A stretch of DNA of 64,000 nt from Sphingomonas phyllosphaerae FA2 (GCF_000427645.1 NZ_KE386571.1:3141395-3205394); one strand, 5' to 3'. Numbered from the stretch's first letter, positions 43,324 through 51,957 are shown. A program made the numbers and translations. Notes: generated from the letters alone by a model not told the origin.

Positions 43324-44417
43324 TACAGCACCACCAGTTCGGCCTTGAGCGCGCCGGCTTCCTTGAGCGCCTCGAGGATCGCGACGAGGTCGGCCGGGGA
43401 CGCGCCGATCGCGTTCACCGCCTTTACGACATCGGCCAGCTTCGGGCCGGGCGTCAGCATGAACATCGGCTTCTTCTCCTCGCTGACCTGCACGTTGGAG
43501 CGGTTCTCCAGCGCGGTCTGGCCGTTGCTGAGCGGGGCGGGCTGGCTGACGCGCTGGCTCTCGTCGATGCGGACGGTCAGCTTGCCGTGCGTCACCGCCG
43601 CGGAGGCGAGCCGCACCGCCGAGTTGATGACCACCGTGCCGGTGCGCGCGTTGACGATCACTCGGGCGGGCGGTTCGGCGCTGTCGACGGTCAAATTCTC
43701 GATCTCGCTCATCAGCGTCGCGCGGACGTCGGCGCCGACCGGTGCACGCACCGCCACCGACACCGCGTCGGTCGCCTGCGCGCTGCCGAAGCCGAGCTTG
43801 CGGTTGATCGCGGCGGCGACGTTCTGCGCGGTCGTGAAATCGGCGCGCGCGAGATTGTAGGTGAGGAACGGCGTGTCGGCGAAGCCGGTCGCGACCGCGC
43901 GCTCCACCGTGGCGCCCTCGGGGATGCGCCCGGTCGAGGGGACGTTGACGACGATCTTCGACCCGTCCGCACCTTCCGCGCCCAGCCCGCCGACGGCGAG
44001 ATTGCCCTGCGCCATCGCATAGACCTGTCCGTCGGCACCCAAGAGCGGGGTCAGCACCAGCGCACCGCCGCGCAGCGACTTGGCCTTGCCCATCGAGGCG
44101 ACGGTGATGTCGATCCGCTGGCCAGGCTTGGCGAAGGGCGGCAGCTCGGCGGTGATCAGCACCACCGCGGCGTTCTTGAGCCCGGGATTGGCGTTGGCGG
44201 GCAGTTGCAGCCCGAAGCGCGACGCGACCGCCTTCACCGACTGGACGGTATATTCGAGATTGTCGTCGCCGGTGCCGGGCAGGCCGACCACCACGCCGTA
44301 GCCGGTCAGCTGGTTCGAGCGGATGCCCTGGAACCCGCCGAGATCCTTGATCCGGTCGGCGTGCGCCGGGATCGAAACCAGCAACGCGACCAGCGCGATG
44401 AACAGCGTGCGCAGCAT
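43323..44417 (-). CDS. flgI: Flagellar P-ring protein FlgI
   Basis: Periplasmic P-ring subunit of 364 residues with a Sec signal peptide (MLRTLFIALVALLVSIPAHA). DRIKDLGGFQGIRSNQLTGY and GVVVGLPGTGDD follow, and MFMLTPGPKLADVVKAVNAI is near the C-terminus. Needs FlgA as chaperone. Start and stop overlap the neighbouring flgH and flgJ by one base each. Confidence 0.96.
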   Translation of the reverse strand: MLRTLFIALVALLVSIPAHADRIKDLGGFQGIRSNQLTGYGVVVGLPGTGDDNLEYTVQSVKAVASRFGLQLPANANPGLKNAAVVLITAELPPFAKPGQRIDITVASMGKAKSLRGGALVLTPLLGADGQVYAMAQGNLAVGGLGAEGADGSKIVVNVPSTGRIPEGATVERAVATGFADTPFLTYNLARADFTTAQNVAAAINRKLGFGSAQATDAVSVAVRAPVGADVRATLMSEIENLTVDSAEPPARVIVNARTGTVVINSAVRLASAAVTHGKLTVRIDESQRVSQPAPLSNGQTALENRSNVQVSEEKKPMFMLTPGPKLADVVKAVNAIGASPADLVAILEALKEAGALKAELVVL

Positions 44418-45160
44418 CAGAACGGGCTCACCACCTGGAAGAAGCGCGACAGCCAGCCCTGGCGGCTTGCGCGGGCGACGTCGCCCTTGCCGGTATAGGC
44501 GATCTGCGCATCGGCGACGCGGGTCGACTCGACGCGATTGTCGCGATCGACGTCGGCGAAGCGGACGATGCCCTTGATCTGCACGAATTCGTCGCCGCGG
44601 TTGAGCGTCACGCGCTTCTGCCCGCGCACCAGCATCGTGCCGTTGGGATAGACTTCGGCGACCGTGACCGACACCTCGCCCGACAGCGAGTTCGACTGGT
44701 CCGCCGCGCCGGTGCCGTTGAAGCCGCGATTGCCGCTGGCGCCGACGTCGGTGGATTTCAGCAACCCGCCGAGCGGGCCGGTGCTCGGCGGGGTCAGCCC
44801 GAACGAGCCCTTCGAATCGATCTTCGACGCCGACGATTTCGACGCCGCAGTCCGCTCGACCAGCACGATCGTCAGCGGATCGCCGACGTGGCGCGCGCGC
44901 CAGCCCTCGTAGAGCGCGGCATAGCCGGTCGACACCTGGAAGATCGCGCCATCGGCGACCGGCGCGGTCGGCACCGGGGCGGCGGGCTCGACGCGCGCGG
45001 CGCTGAAATCCTCGGCGGGCTTCTTCTTGAGCAGCTTGCCGAACACGCTGGCGTGCGCGGGGGCGGGCACCAGCGCGACCGCGGCGGCGGCGCCGAGCAT
45101 CCCGCCCAGCAACAGGCGAATCCGGCGAAGGGAAGATACGGTCGTCATGATCCGGGTCAT
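44417..45160 (-). CDS. flgH: Flagellar L-ring protein FlgH, without lipobox
   Basis: L-ring subunit of 247 residues. Core motifs ALYEGWRARHVGDPLTIVLV, KIDSKGSFGLTPPS, VRGQKRVTLNRGDEFVQIKG and RFFQVVSPF identify it. FlgH is normally a lipoprotein, but no cysteine is present in or near the signal peptide, which reads as a signal-peptidase-I type ending APAHA. The protein therefore seems to lack lipid anchoring. ATGA overlap with flgG. Confidence 0.92.
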   Translation of the reverse strand: MTRIMTTVSSLRRIRLLLGGMLGAAAAVALVPAPAHASVFGKLLKKKPAEDFSAARVEPAAPVPTAPVADGAIFQVSTGYAALYEGWRARHVGDPLTIVLVERTAASKSSASKIDSKGSFGLTPPSTGPLGGLLKSTDVGASGNRGFNGTGAADQSNSLSGEVSVTVAEVYPNGTMLVRGQKRVTLNRGDEFVQIKGIVRFADVDRDNRVESTRVADAQIAYTGKGDVARASRQGWLSRFFQVVSPF

Positions 45161-45948
45161 GACAGATTTTGGTTAACGGTTTTCAGCATGTCGTCGGTGG
45201 CGGAGATCATCTTCGAATTGACCTCATAGGCGCGCTGGGTCTCGATCATGTCGACCAGCTCCTCGACGACGTTGACGTTGCTCGCCTCCAGCGTCCCCTG
45301 CCGCACGCGGCCGCGGCCGTCCTCGCCGGGCACGCCCATATTGGCCGCGCCGCTCGACGCGGTCTCCAGCAGGAAGTTGTCGCCGTTCGATTCCAGCCCC
45401 GCCGAGTTCGGGAAGCTGGCGACCTGGATCTGCCCGAGGTTCTGCCCCTCGGCCTGCCCCGGAATCGTCGCGGTGACGGTGCCGTCGGTGCCGATCGTGA
45501 TCTGCGTCGCGTTGGTCGGCACGGTGATGCCGGGCATCACCTGATAGCCCTGGCTGGTGATCAGCAGCCCCTCGGGCGAACGCGAGAAATTGCCGGCGCG
45601 GGTATAGCCGAGCTGTCCGCCGGGCATCTGCACCTGGAAATAGCCGTTGCCGTCCAGCGCGAGGTCGAGGCTGTTGCCGGTCTGGCTCATCGACCCCTGC
45701 GTCTCGGTGCGCGACGTGCCCTGCACGCGCACGCCGGTGCCGAGGTTGAGCCCGGTGGCATATTTGGTTTCACCGGTCGATTGCGCGCCCGGCGCGGTGA
45801 CGACCTGATAGGACAAGGTCTCGAACGCGGCGCGATCGCGCTTGAACCCGGTGGTGCTGACGTTGGCGAGGTTGTTCGAGATAACGCGCATCCGCGTGTC
45901 CTGGGCATCCAGCCCGGTGCGCGCGATGTGCATGGCAGCGGTGGTCAT
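45157..45948 (-). CDS. flgG: Flagellar distal rod protein FlgG
   Basis: Distal rod subunit of 263 residues. It has the rod/hook N-motif TGLDAQDTRMRVISNNLANV, the FlgG-specific region around QVVTAPGAQSTGETKYATGL and the C-terminal LEASNVNVVEELVDMIETQR. Read from the flgB operon, overlapping flgH. Confidence 0.96.
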   Translation of the reverse strand: MTTAAMHIARTGLDAQDTRMRVISNNLANVSTTGFKRDRAAFETLSYQVVTAPGAQSTGETKYATGLNLGTGVRVQGTSRTETQGSMSQTGNSLDLALDGNGYFQVQMPGGQLGYTRAGNFSRSPEGLLITSQGYQVMPGITVPTNATQITIGTDGTVTATIPGQAEGQNLGQIQVASFPNSAGLESNGDNFLLETASSGAANMGVPGEDGRGRVRQGTLEASNVNVVEELVDMIETQRAYEVNSKMISATDDMLKTVNQNLS

Positions 45949-45963
45949 CGGTCAGGTCCTTCC

Positions 45964-46716
45964 TCAGCCCGGCAGGCGCATCACCGATGCGCTCGATTCG
46001 TCCATGGAGCGGGCCTCTTTCAGCAAATTGGCCTGCACTTCGTAGCTGCGCTGGTTCTCGATCATGTCGACCAGCGCCTGGGTCATGTTGACGTTGGAGC
46101 CTTCCAGCGCGCCGGCGGTCACCTTGGCGTCGAGATCGGCGGGCATCACGCCGCCGCCGCGCACGCGCATCAGATTGTCGAGCCCCTTCACGGCATCGCT
46201 GCCCTTGCTCGACACCACCTTCAGCCGGTCGACGACGGTGACCTGCCCGGTCTTGTCGCCCTGCGGCACGATCGAGATCGAGCCGTCCGACCCGATGCTG
46301 ACCGAATCGTACGGCGGCAGGGTGATCGGGCCGCTCTGTCCCATGACAAGGAAGCCGTCGCCGGTCTGGAGCGTGCCGGATTCGGACACCGACAGGTCGC
46401 CGCGGCGGGTATAGGCTTCCGACCCGTCGGACGCCTGCACCGCCAGCCATTTGTCGGCATCGCCCATCGCGACGTCGAGCGGACGCCCGGTCTGCTGGAC
46501 GACGCCCGGCGCACGATCGGCGTCGCGCACCTCTTCGGAGGTCGGCTGGCGCGCCGACAGCTGTGTCGAGCCGTCGGACAGGATGATCCGGTCGAACACC
46601 ACGCGATCGGCGCGGAACCCGGTGGTGGAGACGTTCGCCATATTGTTGGCGATCGCGGCCTGCGACTGCATGTGCGCGCGCAGGCCGGTCGCCGCGGTAT
46701 AGACCAGTTTGTCCAC
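45964..46716 (-). CDS. flgF: Flagellar proximal rod protein FlgF
   Basis: Proximal rod subunit of 250 residues with TAATGLRAHMQSQAAIANNM and NVSTTGFRADRV at the N-terminus and GSNVNMTQALVDMIENQRSY at the C-terminus. GTG start at 46716 with GAGAGG upstream. Length is normal (enteric FlgF 251). Confidence 0.94.
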   Translation of the reverse strand: MDKLVYTAATGLRAHMQSQAAIANNMANVSTTGFRADRVVFDRIILSDGSTQLSARQPTSEEVRDADRAPGVVQQTGRPLDVAMGDADKWLAVQASDGSEAYTRRGDLSVSESGTLQTGDGFLVMGQSGPITLPPYDSVSIGSDGSISIVPQGDKTGQVTVVDRLKVVSSKGSDAVKGLDNLMRVRGGGVMPADLDAKVTAGALEGSNVNMTQALVDMIENQRSYEVQANLLKEARSMDESSASVMRLPG

Positions 46717-46748
46717 TTACATCCTCTCCGACGTCTCGGCCGTCTGCA

Positions 46749-48035
46749 TCAGCCGCGGATGTTGAGGATCGCCTGCGATACCTGCGTCGCGGTATCGAGC
46801 GCCTTCGAGTTCGCCTGGAAGTTGCGCTGCGCGGCGATCAGGTTGACGAGTTCCTCGGTGATGTCGACGTTCGAGCCTTCGAGCTGGCCCGACTTCAGGC
46901 TGCCGAAGCCTTCGGCGGCGGCGAAGCCGAGTGTCGCCTTCCCCGAGATACCCGTCGCCTGCCAATAGTTGCTGCCTGCCTGGCGCAGACCGGTCGGCGC
47001 GGAGAACTTGGCGATCGCCACCTTGCCGAGCGGCACGATGTCCGAGTTCGAATAGCTGGCCTTGATGATGCCCGCGTCGTCGACGGTGATGCCGACCAGC
47101 TGGCCGACCGCGACGCCGTCCTGCACGCGGTTGCTGACCGCGGCCGCGGCCGAGGTCTGGGTCGAGCCCGACAGGTCGAGCTTGATCGTCTGCTGTGCCG
47201 CGCCCGAGGCCGGGATGAACGGCTTGAACTGGATCGCGGTCGGTGGGACGAGCGCGCCGGTGGTGTCATAGGTCTGCGTGACCGGACCCGGCCCAGTCGC
47301 GGCGCCGTCGTCTGGGGTCAGCATCTGGTCGCCAACGAAGGTGTAGACATCCCACGTGCCGGTGTTTGGCGGCGTCGCGGTCGGCTTGCCCTCCGCGGTG
47401 CGGACATAGTAGCTGGTCATCGTCATCGCGTTTCCGTTCGCGTCATAGACGCGAGTCGCGACCGAGTTGTTGTAGGTCGAGGTGTCAGTGCGCTTGAAGC
47501 CGCTCGTAGGCTTGACGGTAGCGGTCGACGGGATCTGCACCTTGGTGGCGACGTTCTTGGTCGCGCTGGGCGAGCCGCTGGTCGGCTGGATCTGCAGGTT
47601 GGTCAGCGACTTGTCGCCGGTCGCGGTGACGTTGCCGTCGTTATCGACCGGATAGACCATCAGATAGCTGCCCTGCGCGTCGATCACGTTGCGGCTGTCG
47701 TCGACGGTGAACGCGCCGGTACGCGTGTAGTTGACCTGATCCGACAGGCCGGTCGACTTCACCACGAAGAAGCCTTCGCCGAGGATCTGCATGTCGAGCG
47801 CGCTCTTGGTCTGGTTTGACGAACCGTCCGAGAACTGCTGCACGGTGCCCTTCACCGAAACGCCCGAGCCGACCATCTTGCGCGGATCGGTCGACACGTT
47901 CGACGAGATGACGTCGGCGAACGCGGTGCGGCTCTTCTTGAAGCCGTTGGTCGAGACGTTGGCGAGGTTGTGGCTGATGACCGACATGTCGGTCTGCATG
48001 GCCTGGAGGCCCGAAAGCGAGGTGAAGAAGGACAT
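46749..48035 (-). CDS. flgE: Flagellar hook protein FlgE
   Basis: Hook subunit of 428 residues. N-terminal SLSGLQAMQTDMSVISHNLA and NVSTNGFKKSRTAFAD, FlgE-type D1/D2 domains in the middle, C-terminal GSNVDITEELVNLIAAQRNF. A good GGAGT ribosome-binding site precedes the ATG. Confidence 0.95.
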   Translation of the reverse strand: MSFFTSLSGLQAMQTDMSVISHNLANVSTNGFKKSRTAFADVISSNVSTDPRKMVGSGVSVKGTVQQFSDGSSNQTKSALDMQILGEGFFVVKSTGLSDQVNYTRTGAFTVDDSRNVIDAQGSYLMVYPVDNDGNVTATGDKSLTNLQIQPTSGSPSATKNVATKVQIPSTATVKPTSGFKRTDTSTYNNSVATRVYDANGNAMTMTSYYVRTAEGKPTATPPNTGTWDVYTFVGDQMLTPDDGAATGPGPVTQTYDTTGALVPPTAIQFKPFIPASGAAQQTIKLDLSGSTQTSAAAAVSNRVQDGVAVGQLVGITVDDAGIIKASYSNSDIVPLGKVAIAKFSAPTGLRQAGSNYWQATGISGKATLGFAAAEGFGSLKSGQLEGSNVDITEELVNLIAAQRNFQANSKALDTATQVSQAILNIRG

Positions 48036-48075
48036 GGGGGGTACTCCTGCGGGTAATAAGGTGAATTAGGGGGGA

Positions 48076-48801
48076 TCAGGCGACCTTGCGGACCGCGGCG
48101 GGATCGACCTTGCCGAGCCCGGTGACGTTGAGGACCGGCTCCGCGCCCGCGCTCAGGCTGACGGTTTCGACCGGCGCCCACACCAGCGACTTGGCGGGGA
48201 TGATCGTGCTGCCGTTCGCGGCCTCGACGGTGACGGTGTACGGGCCGTTCTCGACCTTGTTGCCGGCGTCGTCCTTGCCGTCCCAGCTATAGTCGACCGC
48301 GCCGGCCTCCTGCTTGCCGAGCTGGATGTTCTTGACCGCCAGCCCGTTCTTGTCGGTGATCGTGACGTCCACGTCGGTCGCCGAATTCGGCAGCTCGACC
48401 GCGCCCATGATCCCGCCCGAGGTCCGCTCATACGCGGTCTTGCCTTCGGTCAGCACGGTGCGGCCGACGAAGCTCATCGCGTCGCTCGACGAGGTCGTGC
48501 CCAGCCGGTTGGCGATCCCGGCCAGCGTGCTGCTCATCTCGCTGATCCCCGCGACCTGCGAGAAGGTCGCCATCTGTGCGACCATCTGCGTATTGTCCTG
48601 CGGGTTGAACGGATCCTGATACTGGAGCTGCGCGGTCATCAAGCGCACGAAGTCCTTCTGCCCGAGCTGCGACTTGCCGACGTTCGCGCCGGCATCGGTG
48701 GTGCCGGTGACGGAGTTGGAACGCGCGACCCCGGCCGAGGAGAAGATCGCGTCCTGTGCGGCCTTGTCGACGCCGCTGGTATTGGCGGTAATGCTGGTCA
48801 T
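48076..48801 (-). CDS. flgD: Flagellar hook-capping protein FlgD
   Basis: Hook-assembly cap, 241 residues. The N-terminal export/capping motif KDFVRLMTAQLQYQDPFNPQ and DNTQMVAQMATFSQV is clear. The C-terminal Ig-like part (VDYSWDGKDDAGNKVENGPY) is typical. Lies two bases after flgC. Confidence 0.94.
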   Translation of the reverse strand: MTSITANTSGVDKAAQDAIFSSAGVARSNSVTGTTDAGANVGKSQLGQKDFVRLMTAQLQYQDPFNPQDNTQMVAQMATFSQVAGISEMSSTLAGIANRLGTTSSSDAMSFVGRTVLTEGKTAYERTSGGIMGAVELPNSATDVDVTITDKNGLAVKNIQLGKQEAGAVDYSWDGKDDAGNKVENGPYTVTVEAANGSTIIPAKSLVWAPVETVSLSAGAEPVLNVTGLGKVDPAAVRKVA

Positions 48802-48803
48802 GG

Positions 48804-49214
48804 TCAGCGACCCATCTTGAGAGTGTCGAGGATCAGCGTCTTGGCGGTCTGCATCACCTCGACGTTGTTCTGGTAGCTGCGCGCGGTCTCCATCATGTCG
48901 ACCAGCTCGCGCGATTCATCGACCGCCGCGTCGAAGACGTTGCCGTCCTTGTCGGCGAGCGGATGATTGGGATCGTAGCGCTTGGTGGGCTTCTCGCCCG
49001 CGGTGACGATCTGCTGCACGTCGACCGTGGACAGACCGCTCGCCTCGTCGAAACTGGTGCGGAACACCGGCTTCATCGTCTTGTAGGCGGCGTCCTCGGT
49101 GCCCGCGACGCCGCCGGCATTGGCGAGGTTCGACGCGGTGGTGTTCATCCGCGTCAGCTGCGCCGACATCGCGCGGCCCGCGACCTGGAAGACCGTCATC
49201 GGGGTACCCGACAT
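48804..49214 (-). CDS. flgC: Flagellar proximal rod protein FlgC
   Basis: Proximal rod subunit of 136 residues with AMSAQLTRMNTTASNLANAG, KRYDPNHPLADKDGNVF and ELVDMMETARSYQNNVEVMQ. Starts three bases after the flgB stop. Confidence 0.95.
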   Translation of the reverse strand: MSGTPMTVFQVAGRAMSAQLTRMNTTASNLANAGGVAGTEDAAYKTMKPVFRTSFDEASGLSTVDVQQIVTAGEKPTKRYDPNHPLADKDGNVFDAAVDESRELVDMMETARSYQNNVEVMQTAKTLILDTLKMGR

Positions 49215-49217
49215 GGC

Positions 49218-49568
49218 TTATTCTCCCTTCAGCGCGCGGGTGATCTGCCCGATGCGTCCGTTGAGGAAGGCGAGCGTGCTCTGATATTGCACGGCGTTCT
49301 CGGCGAAGGCGGTCTGCTCGGTGGACAGTTCCACCGTGTTGCCGTCCATCGACGGGTTGGTGGGGACGCGATACTTGAGCGCACCGCCCAGATCGGCGCC
49401 CACGCCGCCCGGCTGGCTCTCGACCGCGTTGAGCGCGGTGGTGAAGTCGATGTCGCGCGCCTTGAAGTTGGGCGTCGACGCATTGGCGATGTTCGACGCC
49501 AGCACGCCCATGCGCTGTGAACGCACCTCCAGCGCGGCAGCGTGAACTCCGAACAATCCCTCGGCCAT
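49218..49568 (-). CDS. flgB: Flagellar proximal rod protein FlgB
   Basis: First rod subunit, 116 residues, with LEVRSQRMGVLASNIANAST and NFKARDIDFTTAL. Start at the ATG at 49568, with GGAGGAG upstream at 49584-49578. First gene of the flg operon. A perfect sigma-54 promoter at 49612-49627 gives a leader of about 33 bases. Confidence 0.95.
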   Translation of the reverse strand: MAEGLFGVHAAALEVRSQRMGVLASNIANASTPNFKARDIDFTTALNAVESQPGGVGADLGGALKYRVPTNPSMDGNTVELSTEQTAFAENAVQYQSTLAFLNGRIGQITRALKGE

Positions 49569-49611
49569 CGGCCCCAACTCCTCCATGCACGACAGGTGCA
49601 CGAGGCTGTTG

Positions 49612-49627
49612 AGCAAAGGCCGTGCCA
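49612..49627 (-). promoter_or_regulatory. Sigma-54 promoter of the flgB operon
   Basis: On the minus strand TGGCACGGCCTTTGCT, an exact match to the -24/-12 pattern TGGCACG-N4-TTGCW. GG and GC are ten bases apart as required. Expected activator: the FlbD-like protein at 29856-31127. Confidence 0.85.
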
Positions 49628-49655
49628 AATGGGTCGGGCAACGGGCTAAATCCCC

Positions 49656-49730
49656 GTCATTGCGAGCGTAGCGAAGCAATCCAGAGCCGGACCAGGACGC
49701 CCTGGATTGCTTCGCTGCGCTCGCAATGAC
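49656..49730. repeat. Mirrored intergenic repeat, family C
   Basis: GTCATTGCGAGCGTAGCGAA arm and mirror, placed between two divergent sigma-54 promoters (49612-49627 and 49831-49846). The rest of the 289-base gap contains only those promoters and the leader of flgB. Confidence 0.9.
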
Positions 49731-49830
49731 GAAAGAGAGCGCGACCGACCGGCAAAGGCTTGCCGGTTGCCGGCAAATCCCCTTGCCGCCCGCGCGCGGC
49801 GCTGCCGTCCGCACAAGCGCCCGACTCACT

Positions 49831-49846
49831 TGGCCCACGGCTTGCA
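49831..49846 (+). promoter_or_regulatory. Sigma-54 promoter of the PomA-like/MotB-like/flgA operon
   Basis: TGGCCCACGGCTTGCA matches TGGC-C-N5-TTGCA with correct GG-N10-GC spacing. The -12 C is at 49845, which predicts a start at about 49857, one base before the ATG at 49858. Confidence 0.75.
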
Positions 49847-49857
49847 ATAGGGCGGGC

Positions 49858-50547
49858 ATGACACCTGCGCTGCTTCTCGACCCCGTGGCGCTGGCGATCG
49901 TGCTGGGCGGCACGATGCTGGCGACCATCCTGCGCACCCCGCTGCGCGATCTCGCGCATGCGCTGCTCGCGCTGGCCACGCTGCCGCGCCGTCGCTTCCG
50001 TGCGGAATCGCGGCTGGAGCAGATCGCGACGTTGTCGCGGATCGCGCAACGCCACGGCGTCCACGCGCTCGACCGCAGCGTGATCCGCGACACCGACATC
50101 GCCGCGGCGATCATGCAGATCGTCGACGGCGCGCAACCGGCGGTGGTGGTCGAGGCGCTCGACACCGCGCGCCGCCAGCGTGCCGAGCGCCACCGGATCG
50201 TCGTCGAATGCTGGACCGGCATGGCCGAAACCGCCCCGGCGATGGGGATGATCGGCACGCTGATCGGGCTGGTCGCGATGTTCACGCGGATGAGCGACCC
50301 GCAGGCGATCGGCGCGGCGATGGCGGTCGCGCTGCTCGCCACCTTATATGGCGCGTTGCTCGCCAATCTCGTCGCGATGCCGATCGCGGCGCGGCTGCGC
50401 ACCGCGGCGCGCGCCGAACTGCTGGAGCGCGAGCGGCTGGTCGCGCCGCTCGCCGCGCTGGCCGAGCGTGAGGCGCCGCGCGTCCGTGCGCGTGCGCATG
50501 ACGCGGAAGCGCCGCTGGCGATCGTTGCGCAGGACGAGGCCGCATGA
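49858..50547 (+). CDS. PomA-like stator channel protein lacking the first transmembrane helix
   Basis: MotA/PomA family, 229 residues. Three helices are seen (~7-25, 126-142, 152-175). The segment APAMGMIGTLIGLVAMFTRM and DPQAIGAAMAVALLATLYGA are very close to the PomA type. The usual first helix (~30 residues) is missing, and upstream in-frame sequence is not hydrophobic. Of the torque-helix charges, Arg65 and Asp72 remain but the second acidic residue is Arg73. Coupled to a MotB-like gene (ATGA), so this is a second stator-like pair besides motA-motB. Confidence 0.8.
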   Translation: MTPALLLDPVALAIVLGGTMLATILRTPLRDLAHALLALATLPRRRFRAESRLEQIATLSRIAQRHGVHALDRSVIRDTDIAAAIMQIVDGAQPAVVVEALDTARRQRAERHRIVVECWTGMAETAPAMGMIGTLIGLVAMFTRMSDPQAIGAAMAVALLATLYGALLANLVAMPIAARLRTAARAELLERERLVAPLAALAEREAPRVRARAHDAEAPLAIVAQDEAA

Positions 50548-51074
50548 ACGACGACGCTTTGCTCGACGTTCAGCCCGGCCGTCCGTTGTGGCTGATCACG
50601 CTCGCCGATCTGGCGCTGTTGCTGGTCGGCTTCTTCGTGCTGCTTCAGGCCAATCAGACGCTGACCCCGCACGATCTGGCGCGTGGCATCGCCGAAGGGT
50701 TCGGGGTCGAGCCCGCCCCCGTTGCGATGCCGGTCGCCAGCCACGGCGTCGCGGGCTTCGCGCCCGGCTCGGCGGTGTTGCCGCAATCGACCGACGCGCT
50801 GCTCGCCTGGGCGCGCGCCGAGCTGCGTGACCCGCGCGTGCGGCTGACCGTCACCGCCAGCACCGACGGCAGCGCCGCCGACGTCGATCCCGGCTCGCGC
50901 AGCGCGACGGTGCTCGCCGCCGATCGCGCCCGCGCGGTCGCCGCCGCCTTGGCCGCAGGCGGGGTGCCCGATGCGCGGCTGCTGCTTTCCACGACGCCCG
51001 CGCACGGTCCGCGCGCGGTCGCCGTTACGCTCGCCTTCGCCGGCGAGGCCCATTCGCAAGGAACTCCCAGATGA
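50544..51074 (+). CDS. MotB-like protein with degenerate OmpA-type domain
   Basis: A 176-residue protein with one N-terminal helix, PLWLITLADLALLLVGFFVL, that carries Asp22 where MotB has its proton-binding aspartate. The C-terminal part (GSAVLPQSTDALLAWARAEL; LAADRARAVAAALAAGGVPD) looks like a shortened OmpA fold. Its glycan-site region reads TASTDG rather than the usual GHTD. It overlaps both the PomA-like gene and flgA by four bases. Probable partner of the PomA-like protein. Confidence 0.75.
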   Translation: MNDDALLDVQPGRPLWLITLADLALLLVGFFVLLQANQTLTPHDLARGIAEGFGVEPAPVAMPVASHGVAGFAPGSAVLPQSTDALLAWARAELRDPRVRLTVTASTDGSAADVDPGSRSATVLAADRARAVAAALAAGGVPDARLLLSTTPAHGPRAVAVTLAFAGEAHSQGTPR

Positions 51075-51580
51075 TCGCGCTGCTCGCCGCCGCTTCGCTC
51101 GCCTTTCAGGATACCGCCGCGATCGACCGCGCGGTCGCCGCCTTCACCACGCGCCCGGTCGGTGCGGAGGGCGGCGCGCGCGCGCCGGTCGACGCGCGGC
51201 TGCGGCTCGCCACCTGCGGGATGGTCGCGCTGTCGTGGCGCACCGATGCGCATGATGCGGTGGTGGTCGCCTGCGCCGATCCGGCGTGGCGGATCTTCGT
51301 CCCCGTCATCGCCCCGCCGCGCGCCGCAAGCGCCGCGCCGGCGGTCGTCCGCACCGGTGCCGCCGCGCCCGCACCACGCGCCGAACCGGTGATCCGCCGC
51401 GGCGATTCGGTGACGATCGAGGCCGGCTCGGACGGCTTTTCGATCACCCGCGAGGGCGTCGCGATGGCCGATGCCGCCCCCGGCGGACGGGTGATGGTGC
51501 GCGTCAACGATGCCGCACGACCGGTGCAGGCGGTGGCGGTCGACGCGGGCCGCGCGACGCTGCCCGGCTGGCCGGAATAA
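51071..51580 (+). CDS. flgA: Flagellar P-ring chaperone FlgA
   Basis: Periplasmic chaperone for FlgI, 169 residues. A short hydrophobic N-terminus may be a signal peptide (MIALLAAASLAFQ). The C-terminal SAF-type domain (VIRRGDSVTIEAGSDGFSIT, MADAAPGGRVMVRVNDAARP) is characteristic. Two cysteines in the middle (ATCG, VACADP) may form a disulfide. Third gene of the sigma-54-driven operon. Confidence 0.85.
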   Translation: MIALLAAASLAFQDTAAIDRAVAAFTTRPVGAEGGARAPVDARLRLATCGMVALSWRTDAHDAVVVACADPAWRIFVPVIAPPRAASAAPAVVRTGAAAPAPRAEPVIRRGDSVTIEAGSDGFSITREGVAMADAAPGGRVMVRVNDAARPVQAVAVDAGRATLPGWPE

Positions 51581-51588
51581 AAAAGTGC

Positions 51589-51615
51589 TAAAGCCGCCGC
51601 CCCAACGGTCGTTTC
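51589..51615 (+). promoter_or_regulatory. Sigma-28 promoter of flgM-flgN
   Basis: TAAAGCCG, 11-base spacer, GTCGTTTC: TAAA and GTCG are 15 bases apart, matching the fliC and fliD promoters except for one T. Start expected near 51622, 27 bases before the flgM ATG. It begins eight bases after the flgA stop. Confidence 0.7.
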
Positions 51616-51648
51616 TGCCGGTGTCAGCGGAAACCCACGGGTGTGGAC

Positions 51649-51957
51649 ATGGTGGAATCAATAGGATCAGCGACGGTGAGGGCGGGGGTTTCCCCCGTTT
51701 CCGCCGTCCAGCGGACCGCAAAGGCCGCGCCGGTCGCCGAGGCGGCACCGGTCACGAAGCAGACGGGCACGGACGCCACGCAGGCGCCGGGCGCGCTGGC
51801 CAGCGCGATGGCGGCCGAGCCGCCGGTCAACGCCGACCGCGTGCAGCAGATCAAGACCGCGCTCGCCAACGGGACCTTCCCGTTGTCGCCGTCGACGATC
51901 GCCGATCAGTTCATCGCACTGCGCTACGACTGGGTGTCACGCAATGACGCGGCGTGA
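51649..51957 (+). CDS. flgM: Anti-sigma-28 factor FlgM
   Basis: Holds FliA inactive until it is exported through the finished hook. 102 residues; the C-terminal sigma-binding part VNADRVQQIKTALANGTFPL and SPSTIADQFIAL is conserved. The N-terminal half is low-complexity Ala/Pro/Val, as expected for an unfolded export substrate. Start at the ATG at 51649; a GTG lies two codons upstream. Overlaps flgN by 14 bases. Confidence 0.87.
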   Translation: MVESIGSATVRAGVSPVSAVQRTAKAAPVAEAAPVTKQTGTDATQAPGALASAMAAEPPVNADRVQQIKTALANGTFPLSPSTIADQFIALRYDWVSRNDAA

